This document shows positions 24,304 through 32,678 of a stretch of 64,000 bases of DNA, piece after piece. The position numbers and the translations under genes are program-made. The stretch covers positions 124,001-188,000 of the forward strand of contig NZ_JACOFR010000009.1 of the NCBI RefSeq assembly GCF_019455385.1, written 5' to 3'. The notes under the pieces were generated by a model that was not told where the DNA came from, did no database searches, and saw only the letters and a program-made list of their open reading frames with translations. This DNA is from Bradyrhizobium sp. BR 10289. Lineage in GTDB: Bacteria; Pseudomonadota; Alphaproteobacteria; Rhizobiales; Xanthobacteraceae. The first letter of the stretch is position 1; every line of letters begins with the position of its first letter.

Positions 24304-25239
24304 TCAGCGCGGATTGGGCGGCAGAGTCTTGTGAATACGGGTGGCCGCGATCGCCGCGTGGCCCGTCCCGACCGCGATCTGGTGAAGATCGGATACGACG
24401 TCCCCTGCGGCGTAGATCCCCGGCACCGTCGTTTGCTGGTGCGCGTCGACCTCGAGGCAGCCCACATCATTGCTGCACGCGCCAAGGCCGGTTGCCAGCT
24501 TCGAGCCCGCATTGCAGCCGAGCGCCGGATAGAGAACGTCGATCGCGACGTCTCCCTGATCACTCGGGGCGAGGATGCTGCCGTTTTCGATCCGCAATTC
24601 CGAGGTGGCACGGATCAGCCTGATCCCGGATGCGCGGAGGTCTTCCTCGGCGACGGCCTCCTCGCCCGACACGACCAGCGCGACATCGCGTGAGTAGCTG
24701 CGCAGGAACCTGGCCTTACCGACAGCGCCACTGCCGCCGCCAAGGACGCCGATGCGCTTGTCGGCAGCTTCAAACGCATCGCAAACAGGGCAGTAGCGGA
24801 TCAGTCCGCGATGCACGGCCGCATCATGTCCTTCGATCTCCGGCTCGATATCGACAATGCCCGTGGCCAGAAGAACGGTTCGCGCCCTCGCCGTTCCGTC
24901 GCCGCAGCGGACCTCGAAGACCTCGCCGCTTCGGACGAGACCGTCGACATGGGCGCTGACGAGGGTGACGTTGTAGAAGGACGCCTGCTTCCTGAGCAAT
25001 GCCAGGAGCTCATGGCCGGAAATGCCTGACGGAAAGCCCGGATAATTATGGCTCTTCGGGATCCATTCCGCCCGGCTGCGTCCGGCATCGATCACGACGA
25101 CCGACCGCCTGTAACGTGCGAGATAGAGGGCGGCCGTAAGCCCGGCCGGCCCGCCTCCGATCACGACGCAGTCGAGCACGTCTGGCTGGCGAAAGGGTGT
25201 CATGAGCATCGTCGTTGAAGGTCGCAGCAGCGGCGCCAT
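24304..25239 (-). CDS. Thioredoxin-reductase-like FAD/NAD(P) oxidoreductase
   Basis: A 311-residue two-nucleotide-domain flavoprotein. The FAD motif is VVIGGGPAGLTAALYLARY (about residues 25-43), the dithiol is CPVC at 150-153, the NAD(P) motif GVLGGGSGAVGKA follows, and IYAAGDV is the second FAD motif. Thioredoxin reductases usually have CATC at the dithiol; CPVC is seen in related low-molecular-weight reductases, so the partner may not be classical thioredoxin. It is upstream of the STAND regulator on the same strand. The start at 25239 gives 20 residues before the FAD fold; an ATG ten codons in is a good alternative. Confidence 0.88.
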   Translation of the reverse strand: MAPLLRPSTTMLMTPFRQPDVLDCVVIGGGPAGLTAALYLARYRRSVVVIDAGRSRAEWIPKSHNYPGFPSGISGHELLALLRKQASFYNVTLVSAHVDGLVRSGEVFEVRCGDGTARARTVLLATGIVDIEPEIEGHDAAVHRGLIRYCPVCDAFEAADKRIGVLGGGSGAVGKARFLRSYSRDVALVVSGEEAVAEEDLRASGIRLIRATSELRIENGSILAPSDQGDVAIDVLYPALGCNAGSKLATGLGACSNDVGCLEVDAHQQTTVPGIYAAGDVVSDLHQIAVGTGHAAIAATRIHKTLPPNPR

Positions 25240-25337
25240 GGGCGGCGCGCCTCGCTGTCAAATGCCCTGCGCCTCGTTCGTTCCTCGCGCGATCGCGTGG
25301 CGCCTTTCGACATGATCCGCCGGCAGCGGCCGGAGAA

Positions 25338-25691
25338 TCACTCTTTTCGCAGGATCTTGTCCATCGTCTTTCCCTTAGCCAGCTCGTCGATCAGCTTGTC
25401 CAGGTAGCGGATCTCCCGCATCGTGGGCTCCTCGATCTCCTCCACCCGTACGCCGCAGACCACGCCTTTGATCAGGTTGCGGGACGGATTGATCGCAGGA
25501 GCCTCGGCAAAGAAGGTTTCAAAATCCGTCTTTCGCTCCAGCTGGATTTGCAGCTCCTTCGGACCGTAGCCTGTCAACCAGGTGATGATCTGATCGACCT
25601 CGGCCTTCGAGCGGCCCTTCTTCTCCGCCTTCGCAACATAGAGCGGGTAAACGCTGGCGAAGCTGGTCGTATAGATCCTGTGTTTCGCCAA
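25338..25691 (-). CDS. DUF2200 family protein
   Basis: A 117-residue cytoplasmic protein. It has the whole DUF2200 pattern: HRIYTTSFASVYPLYVAKAE at the start, EVDQIITWLTGY, FFAEAPAINPSRNLIKGVVCG, and RYLDKLIDELAKGK near the end. The family is common in soil bacteria and has no proven activity; some members carry the related annotation of YdhG/DUF1801-like fold, which I cannot confirm here. It lies nine bases behind the luciferase-like gene on the same strand and is likely its second cistron. Confidence 0.87.
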   Translation of the reverse strand: MAKHRIYTTSFASVYPLYVAKAEKKGRSKAEVDQIITWLTGYGPKELQIQLERKTDFETFFAEAPAINPSRNLIKGVVCGVRVEEIEEPTMREIRYLDKLIDELAKGKTMDKILRKE

Positions 25692-25700
25692 GAGAACCCC

Positions 25701-26906
25701 CTACCCCGCCGCGGCCTTTGCCGGGGCGACATTGATCGCGAGCTTGCCATAGCGATCGATGAAGGCCTCGGTGTCGATCTCCTCCAGCTTGATCTCGCCG
25801 CTCATCACGCCCTGTTTCCAGGCGGCCTGAGCCGGATCGTTCTGGAACTCCGGCATCACCTCGCGGCCGAACAGCTCGAGCGATTCGCAGATGTGCTCGT
25901 GGCTGTTCTTGCCGGCCTGGTTGAGCAGGATCACCTGGTCGATATGCGAGGACTGGAAGCGCTTCAGTTTCTTCCGGATCGTCTCGGGCGAGCCGATCAG
26001 GCCGCCGCGCAAGGCGGCCTCCTGTGCCTCGGGGTTCTCGCGCTTCCACTTGTTGTACTCGTCCCACATGTTGACGGTGTAGGGCGCGGGGCGCTGGCGG
26101 TTCTGCGAGGCGCCGTAGAAGCGCAGCGCGAACTGGAAGAAGGTGGCGCCGTCGGCGCGGGCACGGGCCTCCTCGTCGGTCCTGGCGCACATGAAGAACG
26201 AGACCAGCGCCATGTTCGGATTGATCTCGTAGTCGGCCAGCTTGTGCAGCCGTTTGGTCATCGCATTGTAATAGGCGTGCACCCAAGCGTGTGCGGCGTC
26301 GGCGCTGACGAACTGGAAGCCGAGCGCGCCAAAGCCGTGACGGCCGGCACGCTCGATCGTCGGCAGTTGCGAGCACGCCATCCACAGCGGCGGATGCGGC
26401 TTCTGCACGGGCTTGGGCACGACGTTGCGCAAGGGAATGTCGAAATATTTGCCGTGATGCTCGCTCCCTGCGTCCTTGAACATCGGGAAGATCGCAGCGA
26501 CCGCTTCCTCGAACACTTCCTTCTTGGTTTCCATGTCGCGGCCGAACGGCGTCAGCTCGGTGATCGACGCGCTCTCGCCCATGCCGAATTCGCAGCGGCC
26601 GTTGGAGAGCAGATCGAGCACCGCGACGCGCTCGGCGACGCGCGCCGGATGGTTGGTCGTGAGCTGGAGGATGCCGTGGCCGAGCCGGATGTTTTTGGTG
26701 CGCTGGCTGGCGGCGGCGAGGAACGATTCCGGCGAGGGCGAGTGCGAATATTCCTCGAGGAAGTGATGCTCGACGACCCAGGCGTGGTCGTAGCCGAGGC
26801 TATCGGCGAGCTCCATCTGCGACAGCGCATTCTGGTAAAGGGCGAGCTCGTCGCCGACCGCCCAGGGCCGCGGCAGTTGCAGCTCATAGAAGATGCCGAA
26901 CTTCAT
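25701..26906 (-). CDS. LLM class (luciferase-like) flavin-dependent oxidoreductase
   Basis: A 401-residue F420/FMN-dependent luciferase-like monooxygenase. The N-terminus MKFGIFYELQLPRPW, the segment GYDHAWVVEHHFLEEY (typical His-His motif of this class), RLGHGILQLTTNHPARVAERVAVLD and FGMGESASITEL identify it. It belongs to the long-chain alkanal/bacterial-luciferase alpha-like group rather than the SsuD group in this window. It is followed by DUF2200 on the same strand and is divergent from the nap operon. No flavin reductase is adjacent, and the substrate is unknown. Confidence 0.9.
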   Translation of the reverse strand: MKFGIFYELQLPRPWAVGDELALYQNALSQMELADSLGYDHAWVVEHHFLEEYSHSPSPESFLAAASQRTKNIRLGHGILQLTTNHPARVAERVAVLDLLSNGRCEFGMGESASITELTPFGRDMETKKEVFEEAVAAIFPMFKDAGSEHHGKYFDIPLRNVVPKPVQKPHPPLWMACSQLPTIERAGRHGFGALGFQFVSADAAHAWVHAYYNAMTKRLHKLADYEINPNMALVSFFMCARTDEEARARADGATFFQFALRFYGASQNRQRPAPYTVNMWDEYNKWKRENPEAQEAALRGGLIGSPETIRKKLKRFQSSHIDQVILLNQAGKNSHEHICESLELFGREVMPEFQNDPAQAAWKQGVMSGEIKLEEIDTEAFIDRYGKLAINVAPAKAAAG

Positions 26907-27076
26907 GACGCCTCTCCCGGTTTTCTTGCCCGCTTATTGTTGTTAGCGTCATCTTAGTGCGTGAGATGCGGCTGTCTACGGCAACGCAATTCCATCGCGC
27001 GGGACATCGATCCCGCCACCGCGCGTAGCCGAACGCGCCTGATTCCGCCGCGACAGGGTGCGGCGAACGCGCCCGA

Positions 27077-27090
27077 TTGATCCAGATCAA
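27077..27090 (+). promoter_or_regulatory. FixK/FNR box of the nap operon
   Basis: TTGATCCAGATCAA is a perfect 14-base palindrome with the TTGA-N6-TCAA core bound by FNR/FixK-type regulators. It lies 92-105 bases before the napE start. Low-oxygen control of nap by FixK2 is established in Bradyrhizobium. The rest of the 275-base gap between the divergent luciferase-like gene and napE has no gene. Confidence 0.9.
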
Positions 27091-27181
27091 CGCCGTCGCG
27101 GCTCTTTTGCATCAATCATGCAGCAAGGCAACGGCCCGGATGCCGTCCCGATTCCCCATCACATCCCCGAAGAGACCGGAT

Positions 27182-27367
27182 ATGTCGGCTCCCGACGACA
27201 CGACCTCGCGCGTGCGCCGTAAGCGCATGGAGATTTTTGCGTTCCTGTTCCTGACCGCGGTCGTGATGCCCGTCCTCGCGGTCGGAACGGTCGGCTCTTA
27301 CGGGCTCGGCGTCTGGATCTACCAGATGTTCGCCGGCCCACCTGGGCCGCCGCCCTCCGCGCATTGA
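27182..27367 (+). CDS. napE: Periplasmic nitrate reductase subunit NapE
   Basis: A 61-residue inner-membrane protein of the NapE family. It has a short charged N-terminus, then FAFLFLTAVVMPVLAVGTVGSYG as a single membrane span with the family motif VGSYGLGVWIYQM, and a Pro-rich tail. Its role is not essential for catalysis. The ATG at 27182 is chosen because the conserved part begins here, although the frame is open further upstream over the FixK box. It is the first gene of napEDABC, the order known from Bradyrhizobium; napD follows after 26 bases. Confidence 0.93.
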   Translation: MSAPDDTTSRVRRKRMEIFAFLFLTAVVMPVLAVGTVGSYGLGVWIYQMFAGPPGPPPSAH

Positions 27368-27393
27368 TCCCCGACAAGCGAAAGACAGGCATC

Positions 27394-27708
27394 ATGGCCC
27401 ACCCCACGTTCAACCGCCGTGCATTGATCACGGGACGGGTGCTCAGCACCGACCGCGTCATCTCTCCACCCGGCTGCGAGATCGCCAGCATCGTCGTGCA
27501 GGCGCGCCCCGAGCGCCTCGACGCGCTGGAGGCCGAGATATCGGCGCTTCCCGGCTGCGAAATTCACGGCCGGGATCCGCGCGGCAAACTCGTCGTCGTC
27601 ACCGAGGCGCCGGACGCGGGCAGCCTCGGCACCATGCTCAACACCATCCAGTCGCTGGCAGACGTCTATTCCGCGGCGCTGGTCTTTCACGCCATCGAAA
27701 CCGCCTAG
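27394..27708 (+). CDS. napD: Nitrate reductase chaperone NapD
   Basis: NapD binds the twin-arginine signal of NapA and delays its export until the cofactors are in place. The 104-residue product has the small ferredoxin-like NapD fold: EIASIVVQARPERLDALEAEI, LPGCEIHGRDPRGKLVVVTEA and a C-terminal helix with SLADVYSAALVFH. The ATG at 27394 lies behind AAAGACAGG. The frame could extend to a TTG overlapping napE, which is less likely. It precedes napA by 17 bases. Confidence 0.93.
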   Translation: MAHPTFNRRALITGRVLSTDRVISPPGCEIASIVVQARPERLDALEAEISALPGCEIHGRDPRGKLVVVTEAPDAGSLGTMLNTIQSLADVYSAALVFHAIETA

Positions 27709-27725
27709 TCGAGGGAAGAGCCATC

Positions 27726-30239
27726 ATGACATCGCCGAAGCTCGACCGTCGCCAGATGCTCAAGCTCGAGGCCGCCGCGATTGCGGCCGCTGCCGCGGGC
27801 CTGCCGGCCCCTGCTCTCGCCGCCAATCTCGTCACCGAGCGCGAGACGTCCGAACTGAAATGGGACAAGGCCGCCTGCCGCTTCTGCGGCACCGGTTGTT
27901 CCGTGATGGTCGCGACCAAGGACAACCGCGTCGTCGCCACGCATGGCGACATCAAGGCCGAGGTCAATCGCGGTCTCAACTGCGTCAAGGGCTATTTCCT
28001 CTCCAAGATCATGTACGGCCATGACCGCCTGACGCAGCCGATGCTGCGCAAGATAGGCGGCAAATACGACAAGAACGGCGACTTCACGCCTGTCACCTGG
28101 ACCGAAGCCTTCGACATCATGGAGTTGAAGTGGAAGGAGACGTTGAAGAAGCGTGGGCCGAACGGTCTCGCCATGTTCGGCTCCGGCCAGTGGACCATCT
28201 GGGAGGGTTACGCCGCCTCGAAACTCTACAAGGCCGGCTTCCGCACCAACAACATCGATCCCAACGCGCGCCACTGCATGGCCTCGGCCGTCGCCGGCAT
28301 GATGCGCACCTTCGGCATCGACGAGCCGGCCGGCTGCTATGACGACATCGAGGCGACCGATGCATTCGTGCTGTGGGGCTCCAACATGGCGGAGATGCAT
28401 CCGATCCTGTGGACGCGTCTCGCCGATCGCCGGCTCTCTGCGCCGCATGTCCGCGTCGCCGTGCTCTCGACTTTCGAGCATCGCTCGTTCGATCTCGCCG
28501 ACATCGGCATGGTGTTCAAGCCGCAGACCGATCTCTACATCCTCAACGCCATCGCCAACCACATCATCAAGACCGGCCGGGTCAACAAGGACTTCGTCGC
28601 CGCGCATACCATCTTCCGGCGCGGCCAGACCGACATCGGTTATGGCTTGCGGCCCGAGCATCCGCTGCAGAAGAAGGCGACGGGCGCCGCGAAGGCCAAC
28701 GACTCCACCGACATGAGCTACGACGAATACGTCAGGTTCGTTGCGGACTACACGCTGGAAAAGGCGGCCGAAATGTCCGGCGTGCCGCTGAACCGGCTGG
28801 AAGCACTGGCCGAGCTCTACGCCGATCCCAAGACAAAGGTGGTCTCGTTCTGGACCATGGGCTTCAACCAGCACACCCGCGGCGTCTGGTGCAACAACCT
28901 CGTCTACAACATCCATCTTCTCACGGGAAAAATCTCCTCGCCCGGCAACAGCCCGTTCTCGCTGACCGGCCAGCCTTCGGCCTGCGGCACCGCGCGCGAG
29001 GTCGGCACCTTCTCGCACCGCCTGCCCGCCGACATGGTCGTCACCAACAAGGCGCATCGCGACCATGCCGAGCATCTATGGCTGCTGCCCGAAGGCACCA
29101 TTCCCGACAAGAACGGCGCGCACGCCGTGCTGCAAAGCCGGATGCTGAAGGACGGGTTGATCAACGCCTATTGGGTACAGGTCAACAACAACCTCCAGGC
29201 CGGCCCCAATGCCAACGAGGAGACCTATCCCGGCTTCCGCAACCCCGACAATTTCATCGTGGTCTCTGACGCCTATCCATCGGTGACGGCGCTCGCCGCC
29301 GATTTGATCCTGCCGACCGCGATGTGGGTGGAGAAGGAAGGCGCCTATGGCAATGCCGAGCGGCGCACGCAGTTCTGGCATCAACTCGTCAAGGCGCCGG
29401 GCGAAGCCAAGTCCGATCTCTGGCAGCTGATGGAATTTTCAAAACGCTTCAAGATCGAGGAGGTGTGGCCGGAAGAGCTGATCGCGAAGAAGCCGGAGGT
29501 GCGCGGCAAGACGCTGTTCGACGTGCTCTACAAGAACGGCCAGGTCGACAAATTCCCGGTGACGGAGATCGAGGAAGGCTACGCGAACGAAGAAGCGAAG
29601 GCGTTCGGCTTCTACGTGCAGAAGGGATTGTTCGAAGAATACGCCTCGTTCGGCCGCGGCCACGGCCACGACCTCGCACCGTTCGAGGCTTATCACCGGG
29701 AGCGCGGCCTGCGCTGGCCCGTGGTCAACGGCCAGGAGACGAAGTGGCGCTTCCGCGAGGGCAGCGACCCCTACGTCAAGCAGGGCACCGAGGTGCAGTT
29801 CTACGGCTACCCCGACGGCAAGGCGCGCATCTTCGCGCTGCCTTACGAGCCGCCGGCGGAATCGCCCGACAACGACTATCCGTTCTGGCTCTCGACCGGC
29901 CGCGTGCTGGAGCACTGGCATTCCGGCACCATGACGCGCCGCGTGCCCGAGCTCTACAAGGCGTTTCCCGAGGCGGTCTGCTTCATGCATCCCGATGATG
30001 CCTCGGAAGCCAAGCTCCGGCGCGGCGACGAAGTGAAGGTGGTCTCGCGCCGCGGCTTCATCCGCGCCCGTGTCGAGACCCGCGGGCGCGACCGGCCGCC
30101 GCGTGGCCTCGTGTTCGTGCCGTGGTTCGACGAATCGAAGCTGATCAACAAGGTGACGCTCGACGCCACCGATCCGATCTCGCTGCAGACCGACTACAAG
30201 AAATGCGCCGTGCGCATCGAGCGGGTGACCCAGTCATGA
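27726..30239 (+). CDS. napA: Periplasmic nitrate reductase catalytic subunit NapA
   Basis: NapA reduces nitrate to nitrite in the periplasm at a molybdenum bis-MGD centre. The 837-residue size is typical. The N-terminus has a Tat signal (LDRRQMLKLEAAAIA), then one [4Fe-4S] site in the C-x2-C-x3-C-x27-C pattern beginning CRFCGTGC, and the molybdopterin segments (GSNMAEMHPILW, GFNQHTRGVWCNNLVYN with the conserved Cys-region, ADLILPTAMWVEKEG and the C-terminal WLSTGRVLEHWHSGTMTRR split here). It is preceded by its chaperone napD and overlaps napB by four bases. Electrons come via NapC and NapB. The operon is controlled from the FixK box before napE. Confidence 0.97.
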   Translation: MTSPKLDRRQMLKLEAAAIAAAAAGLPAPALAANLVTERETSELKWDKAACRFCGTGCSVMVATKDNRVVATHGDIKAEVNRGLNCVKGYFLSKIMYGHDRLTQPMLRKIGGKYDKNGDFTPVTWTEAFDIMELKWKETLKKRGPNGLAMFGSGQWTIWEGYAASKLYKAGFRTNNIDPNARHCMASAVAGMMRTFGIDEPAGCYDDIEATDAFVLWGSNMAEMHPILWTRLADRRLSAPHVRVAVLSTFEHRSFDLADIGMVFKPQTDLYILNAIANHIIKTGRVNKDFVAAHTIFRRGQTDIGYGLRPEHPLQKKATGAAKANDSTDMSYDEYVRFVADYTLEKAAEMSGVPLNRLEALAELYADPKTKVVSFWTMGFNQHTRGVWCNNLVYNIHLLTGKISSPGNSPFSLTGQPSACGTAREVGTFSHRLPADMVVTNKAHRDHAEHLWLLPEGTIPDKNGAHAVLQSRMLKDGLINAYWVQVNNNLQAGPNANEETYPGFRNPDNFIVVSDAYPSVTALAADLILPTAMWVEKEGAYGNAERRTQFWHQLVKAPGEAKSDLWQLMEFSKRFKIEEVWPEELIAKKPEVRGKTLFDVLYKNGQVDKFPVTEIEEGYANEEAKAFGFYVQKGLFEEYASFGRGHGHDLAPFEAYHRERGLRWPVVNGQETKWRFREGSDPYVKQGTEVQFYGYPDGKARIFALPYEPPAESPDNDYPFWLSTGRVLEHWHSGTMTRRVPELYKAFPEAVCFMHPDDASEAKLRRGDEVKVVSRRGFIRARVETRGRDRPPRGLVFVPWFDESKLINKVTLDATDPISLQTDYKKCAVRIERVTQS

Positions 30240-30706
30240 TGAGAAGATTTGGCATTGCCCTGCTCGCGGTCGCGATCGCCGCGGGTGCGAGCTCTCTCAC
30301 CGCGCAGACCGTCAATTCTGGCCTGCGCGGCCCGACCCCGCTCAATGACGAAGGACCGGCGCCGCCGATGCTGCCGAACCGCAACACCTCGGAGCGGGAG
30401 TCGCGCAACTATCCGGAGCAGCCGCCGGTGATCCCGCACAGCATCGACGGCTACCAGATCGACCTCAATGGCAACAAATGCCTGTCCTGCCACGCGCGGG
30501 CACGCACGGCGGAATCGCAGGCGCCGATGGTGTCGATCACGCACTTCATGGACCGCAACGGCCAGTTCCTGGCCTCGATGTCGCCGCGGCGGTTCTTCTG
30601 CACTGAATGCCACGTGCCGCAGAACACCGCGACGCCGCCCGTGAGCAATGACTTTACGGATATCGACACGCTGCTGTCGCGCGCAAGCCCGGGTGGCCGG
30701 CGATGA
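30236..30706 (+). CDS. napB: Periplasmic nitrate reductase diheme cytochrome NapB
   Basis: NapB passes electrons from NapC to NapA in the periplasm. The product is 156 residues with a signal peptide (MMRRFGIALLAVAIAAGASS) and two heme c attachment sites, CLSCH and CTECH, spaced as in NapB. The segment HFMDRNGQFLASMSPRRFFC is characteristic. The ATG at 30236 overlaps the napA stop; the frame runs further upstream inside napA but this is not NapB-like. Its stop overlaps the napC start by four bases, so translation through the operon is coupled. Confidence 0.95.
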   Translation: MMRRFGIALLAVAIAAGASSLTAQTVNSGLRGPTPLNDEGPAPPMLPNRNTSERESRNYPEQPPVIPHSIDGYQIDLNGNKCLSCHARARTAESQAPMVSITHFMDRNGQFLASMSPRRFFCTECHVPQNTATPPVSNDFTDIDTLLSRASPGGRR

Positions 30707-31344
30707 CGGCGACTGCTGACGAGCCAAAAGCCAAGCACGGCTTCATTGCGCGAAGCTGGGCCTTTCTGCTCGAGCTCTGGCAGGTGCTGATCCGGCCGAG
30801 CTCGGTGTTCGGGCTTGGCGTGCTGGTGCTGGCGGGCTTTGCCGCCGGCGTGATCTTCTGGGGCGGCTTCAACACCGCGCTGGAACTGACCAACACCGAG
30901 AAATTCTGCACCGGCTGCCACGAGATGAAGGACAACGTCTACGCCGAGCTGAAGTCGACCATCCACTTCACCAACCGCTCCGGCGTGCGCGCGACCTGTC
31001 CGGACTGCCATGTGCCGCACAACTGGACCGACAAGATCGCGCGCAAGATGCAGGCTTCCAAGGAGGTCTGGGGCAAGATTTTCGGCACGATCAACACGCG
31101 CGAGAAGTTTTTGGACCACCGGCTCGAGCTGGCGGCCCATGAATGGGCGCGCTTCAAGGCCAACGATTCGCTGGAATGCCGGAACTGCCACAGCGCCGAT
31201 TCCATGGACATCACGAAACAGTCGCCGCGGGCCTCAGTGGCGCACCAGCGTTTCCTGTTCACCAAGGAAAAGACCTGCATCGACTGCCACAAGGGCATCG
31301 CGCATCAATTGCCGGATATGCGGGGTGTGCCGGGGTGGCAATAG
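30703..31344 (+). CDS. napC: Membrane-anchored tetraheme cytochrome c NapC
   Basis: NapC is a quinol dehydrogenase of the NapC/NirT family that feeds NapAB. The 213-residue product has one N-terminal membrane helix (SVFGLGVLVLAGFAAGVIFWG, shown here only by position, about residues 32-52) and four c-type heme sites: CTGCH, CPDCH, CRNCH and CIDCH. ALELTNTEKFC at the start of the periplasmic part is typical. It overlaps napB by four bases and ends the operon; napF, napG and napH are absent, as in other Bradyrhizobium-type clusters. Confidence 0.96.
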   Translation: MTATADEPKAKHGFIARSWAFLLELWQVLIRPSSVFGLGVLVLAGFAAGVIFWGGFNTALELTNTEKFCTGCHEMKDNVYAELKSTIHFTNRSGVRATCPDCHVPHNWTDKIARKMQASKEVWGKIFGTINTREKFLDHRLELAAHEWARFKANDSLECRNCHSADSMDITKQSPRASVAHQRFLFTKEKTCIDCHKGIAHQLPDMRGVPGWQ

Positions 31345-31394
31345 GGCCGATCCGGGCCGCTTGAACCCTCGGGGCGAATGGTTAGTTTTGGGGG

Positions 31395-32549
31395 ATGGCG
31401 AATCGCCTCGTTTCGCCCTCTCTCATGACAGACATGGCCACTTTCACCCCGCATCAGGATGCCGCGCTCAAGGCCGTTGGCGACTGGCTCAAGGCCAAAC
31501 CGGGCCGGAACGGCACGCCGCCGATTTTCCGGCTGTTCGGCTTTGCCGGCACCGGCAAGACCACGCTGGCGCGCCACATCGCCGAGGGCGTCGACGGCGA
31601 GGTGAAGTTTGCCGCCTTCACCGGCAAGGCGGCCCTCGTCATGCGCAACAAGGGTTGCGACGAGGCCTCCACCATCCATTCGCTGATCTACCGCGCCCGC
31701 GAATCCGGCGAGGAGCAGCCGAGCTTCGAATTGTGGGACGATGCGCCGGCATCGAAGGCCAAGCTGATCGTGATCGACGAATGCTCGATGGTCGATGCCG
31801 AATTGGGGCGCGATTTGATGTCGTTCGATTGCCCGCTGCTGGTGCTGGGCGATCCCGCGCAGTTGCCGCCGATCCAGGGCGGCGGCTTCTTCACCAATGT
31901 CGAGCCGGACGCGATGCTCACCGAGGTGCACCGCCAGGCGCAGGACGATCCGATCGTGCGGATGTCGATGGACGTGCGCGAGGGCCGCGAGCTCGACATC
32001 GGCCGTTACGGCGAGAGCGAAGTGGTGTCGCGGAAGGAGCTCGATCCCGACCGCGTCATGGGCGCCGACCAGGTGCTGGTCGGCCGCAACAACACGCGGC
32101 GCGCCTACAACATGCGCGTGCGGCAGCGCCAGAACATCGAGGACGTGTTTCCGGTCGCCGGCGACAAGCTGGTGTGCCTGCGCAACAACCGCAAGAAGGG
32201 CCTGTTCAACGGCGGCCTGTGGCGCGTGAAATCGCGCAACACCTCGCGCTCGAAGTCGCGCATCCTCTCGATGCGGCTCTCGCCCGATGAGGATTTCGGG
32301 CACAAGGTGACGAAGGTCTCGGTGCGCGCCGATTGCTTCGAGGGTGGCGTCGAGCAGATCGCCTGGGAGCAGCGCAAGCCCTACGACGAGTTCGACTACG
32401 GCTATGTGCTGACCGTGCACAAATCGCAGGGTTCGCAATGGGACGACGTCGTGCTGTTCGACGAGAGTTTTGCGTTTGGGGAGAGCCGGGCGCGGTGGCT
32501 GTACACGGGGATCACGCGGGCAGCGAAGCGGCTGAGTATCGTGGTATAG
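31395..32549 (+). CDS. ATP-dependent DNA helicase, RecD/UvrD-like
   Basis: A 384-residue superfamily I helicase core. Walker A is GFAGTGKTT (about residues 49-57), Walker B is VIDECSMVD, a Gln-containing motif III is LGDPAQLPPIQGGG, and the C-terminal UvrD_C_2 region reads LTVHKSQGSQWDDVVLFDES followed by RWLYTGITRA with motif VI. It is like the small RecD2-type enzymes but lacks their N-terminal helical extension. The start at 31395 is provisional; ATGs at 31425 and 31434 are equally possible because none has a well-spaced ribosome-binding site. It stands 50 bases behind napC with no clear terminator between; no functional link to nitrate reduction is implied. No phage genes are nearby. Confidence 0.87.
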   Translation: MANRLVSPSLMTDMATFTPHQDAALKAVGDWLKAKPGRNGTPPIFRLFGFAGTGKTTLARHIAEGVDGEVKFAAFTGKAALVMRNKGCDEASTIHSLIYRARESGEEQPSFELWDDAPASKAKLIVIDECSMVDAELGRDLMSFDCPLLVLGDPAQLPPIQGGGFFTNVEPDAMLTEVHRQAQDDPIVRMSMDVREGRELDIGRYGESEVVSRKELDPDRVMGADQVLVGRNNTRRAYNMRVRQRQNIEDVFPVAGDKLVCLRNNRKKGLFNGGLWRVKSRNTSRSKSRILSMRLSPDEDFGHKVTKVSVRADCFEGGVEQIAWEQRKPYDEFDYGYVLTVHKSQGSQWDDVVLFDESFAFGESRARWLYTGITRAAKRLSIVV

Positions 32550-32678
32550 TCCCCGCGGCTGGTCTCTCACATTCACCAGGCGCTAGGCTTTGGCGTGTAT
32601 CACCGCTCATCGCGACCTTTCCGGAGCGAACACATGGGCGCGCGCACAACAAGACCTGGATACCTGAAGGCCGTTGCC

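Noticed and set aside
25215..26957. Plus-strand ORF of 580 codons opposite DUF2200 and the luciferase-like gene
   Set aside because: Shadow of the two minus-strand genes; no signal peptide, domain or promoter.
27705..29075. Minus-strand ORF opposite napA (456 codons)
   Set aside because: Shadow of napA, which has all its motifs.
31345..32549. Helicase as part of a defence or mobile system
   Set aside because: It has no nuclease, methylase, integrase or phage partner nearby; the neighbours are nap genes and a secreted hydrolase.
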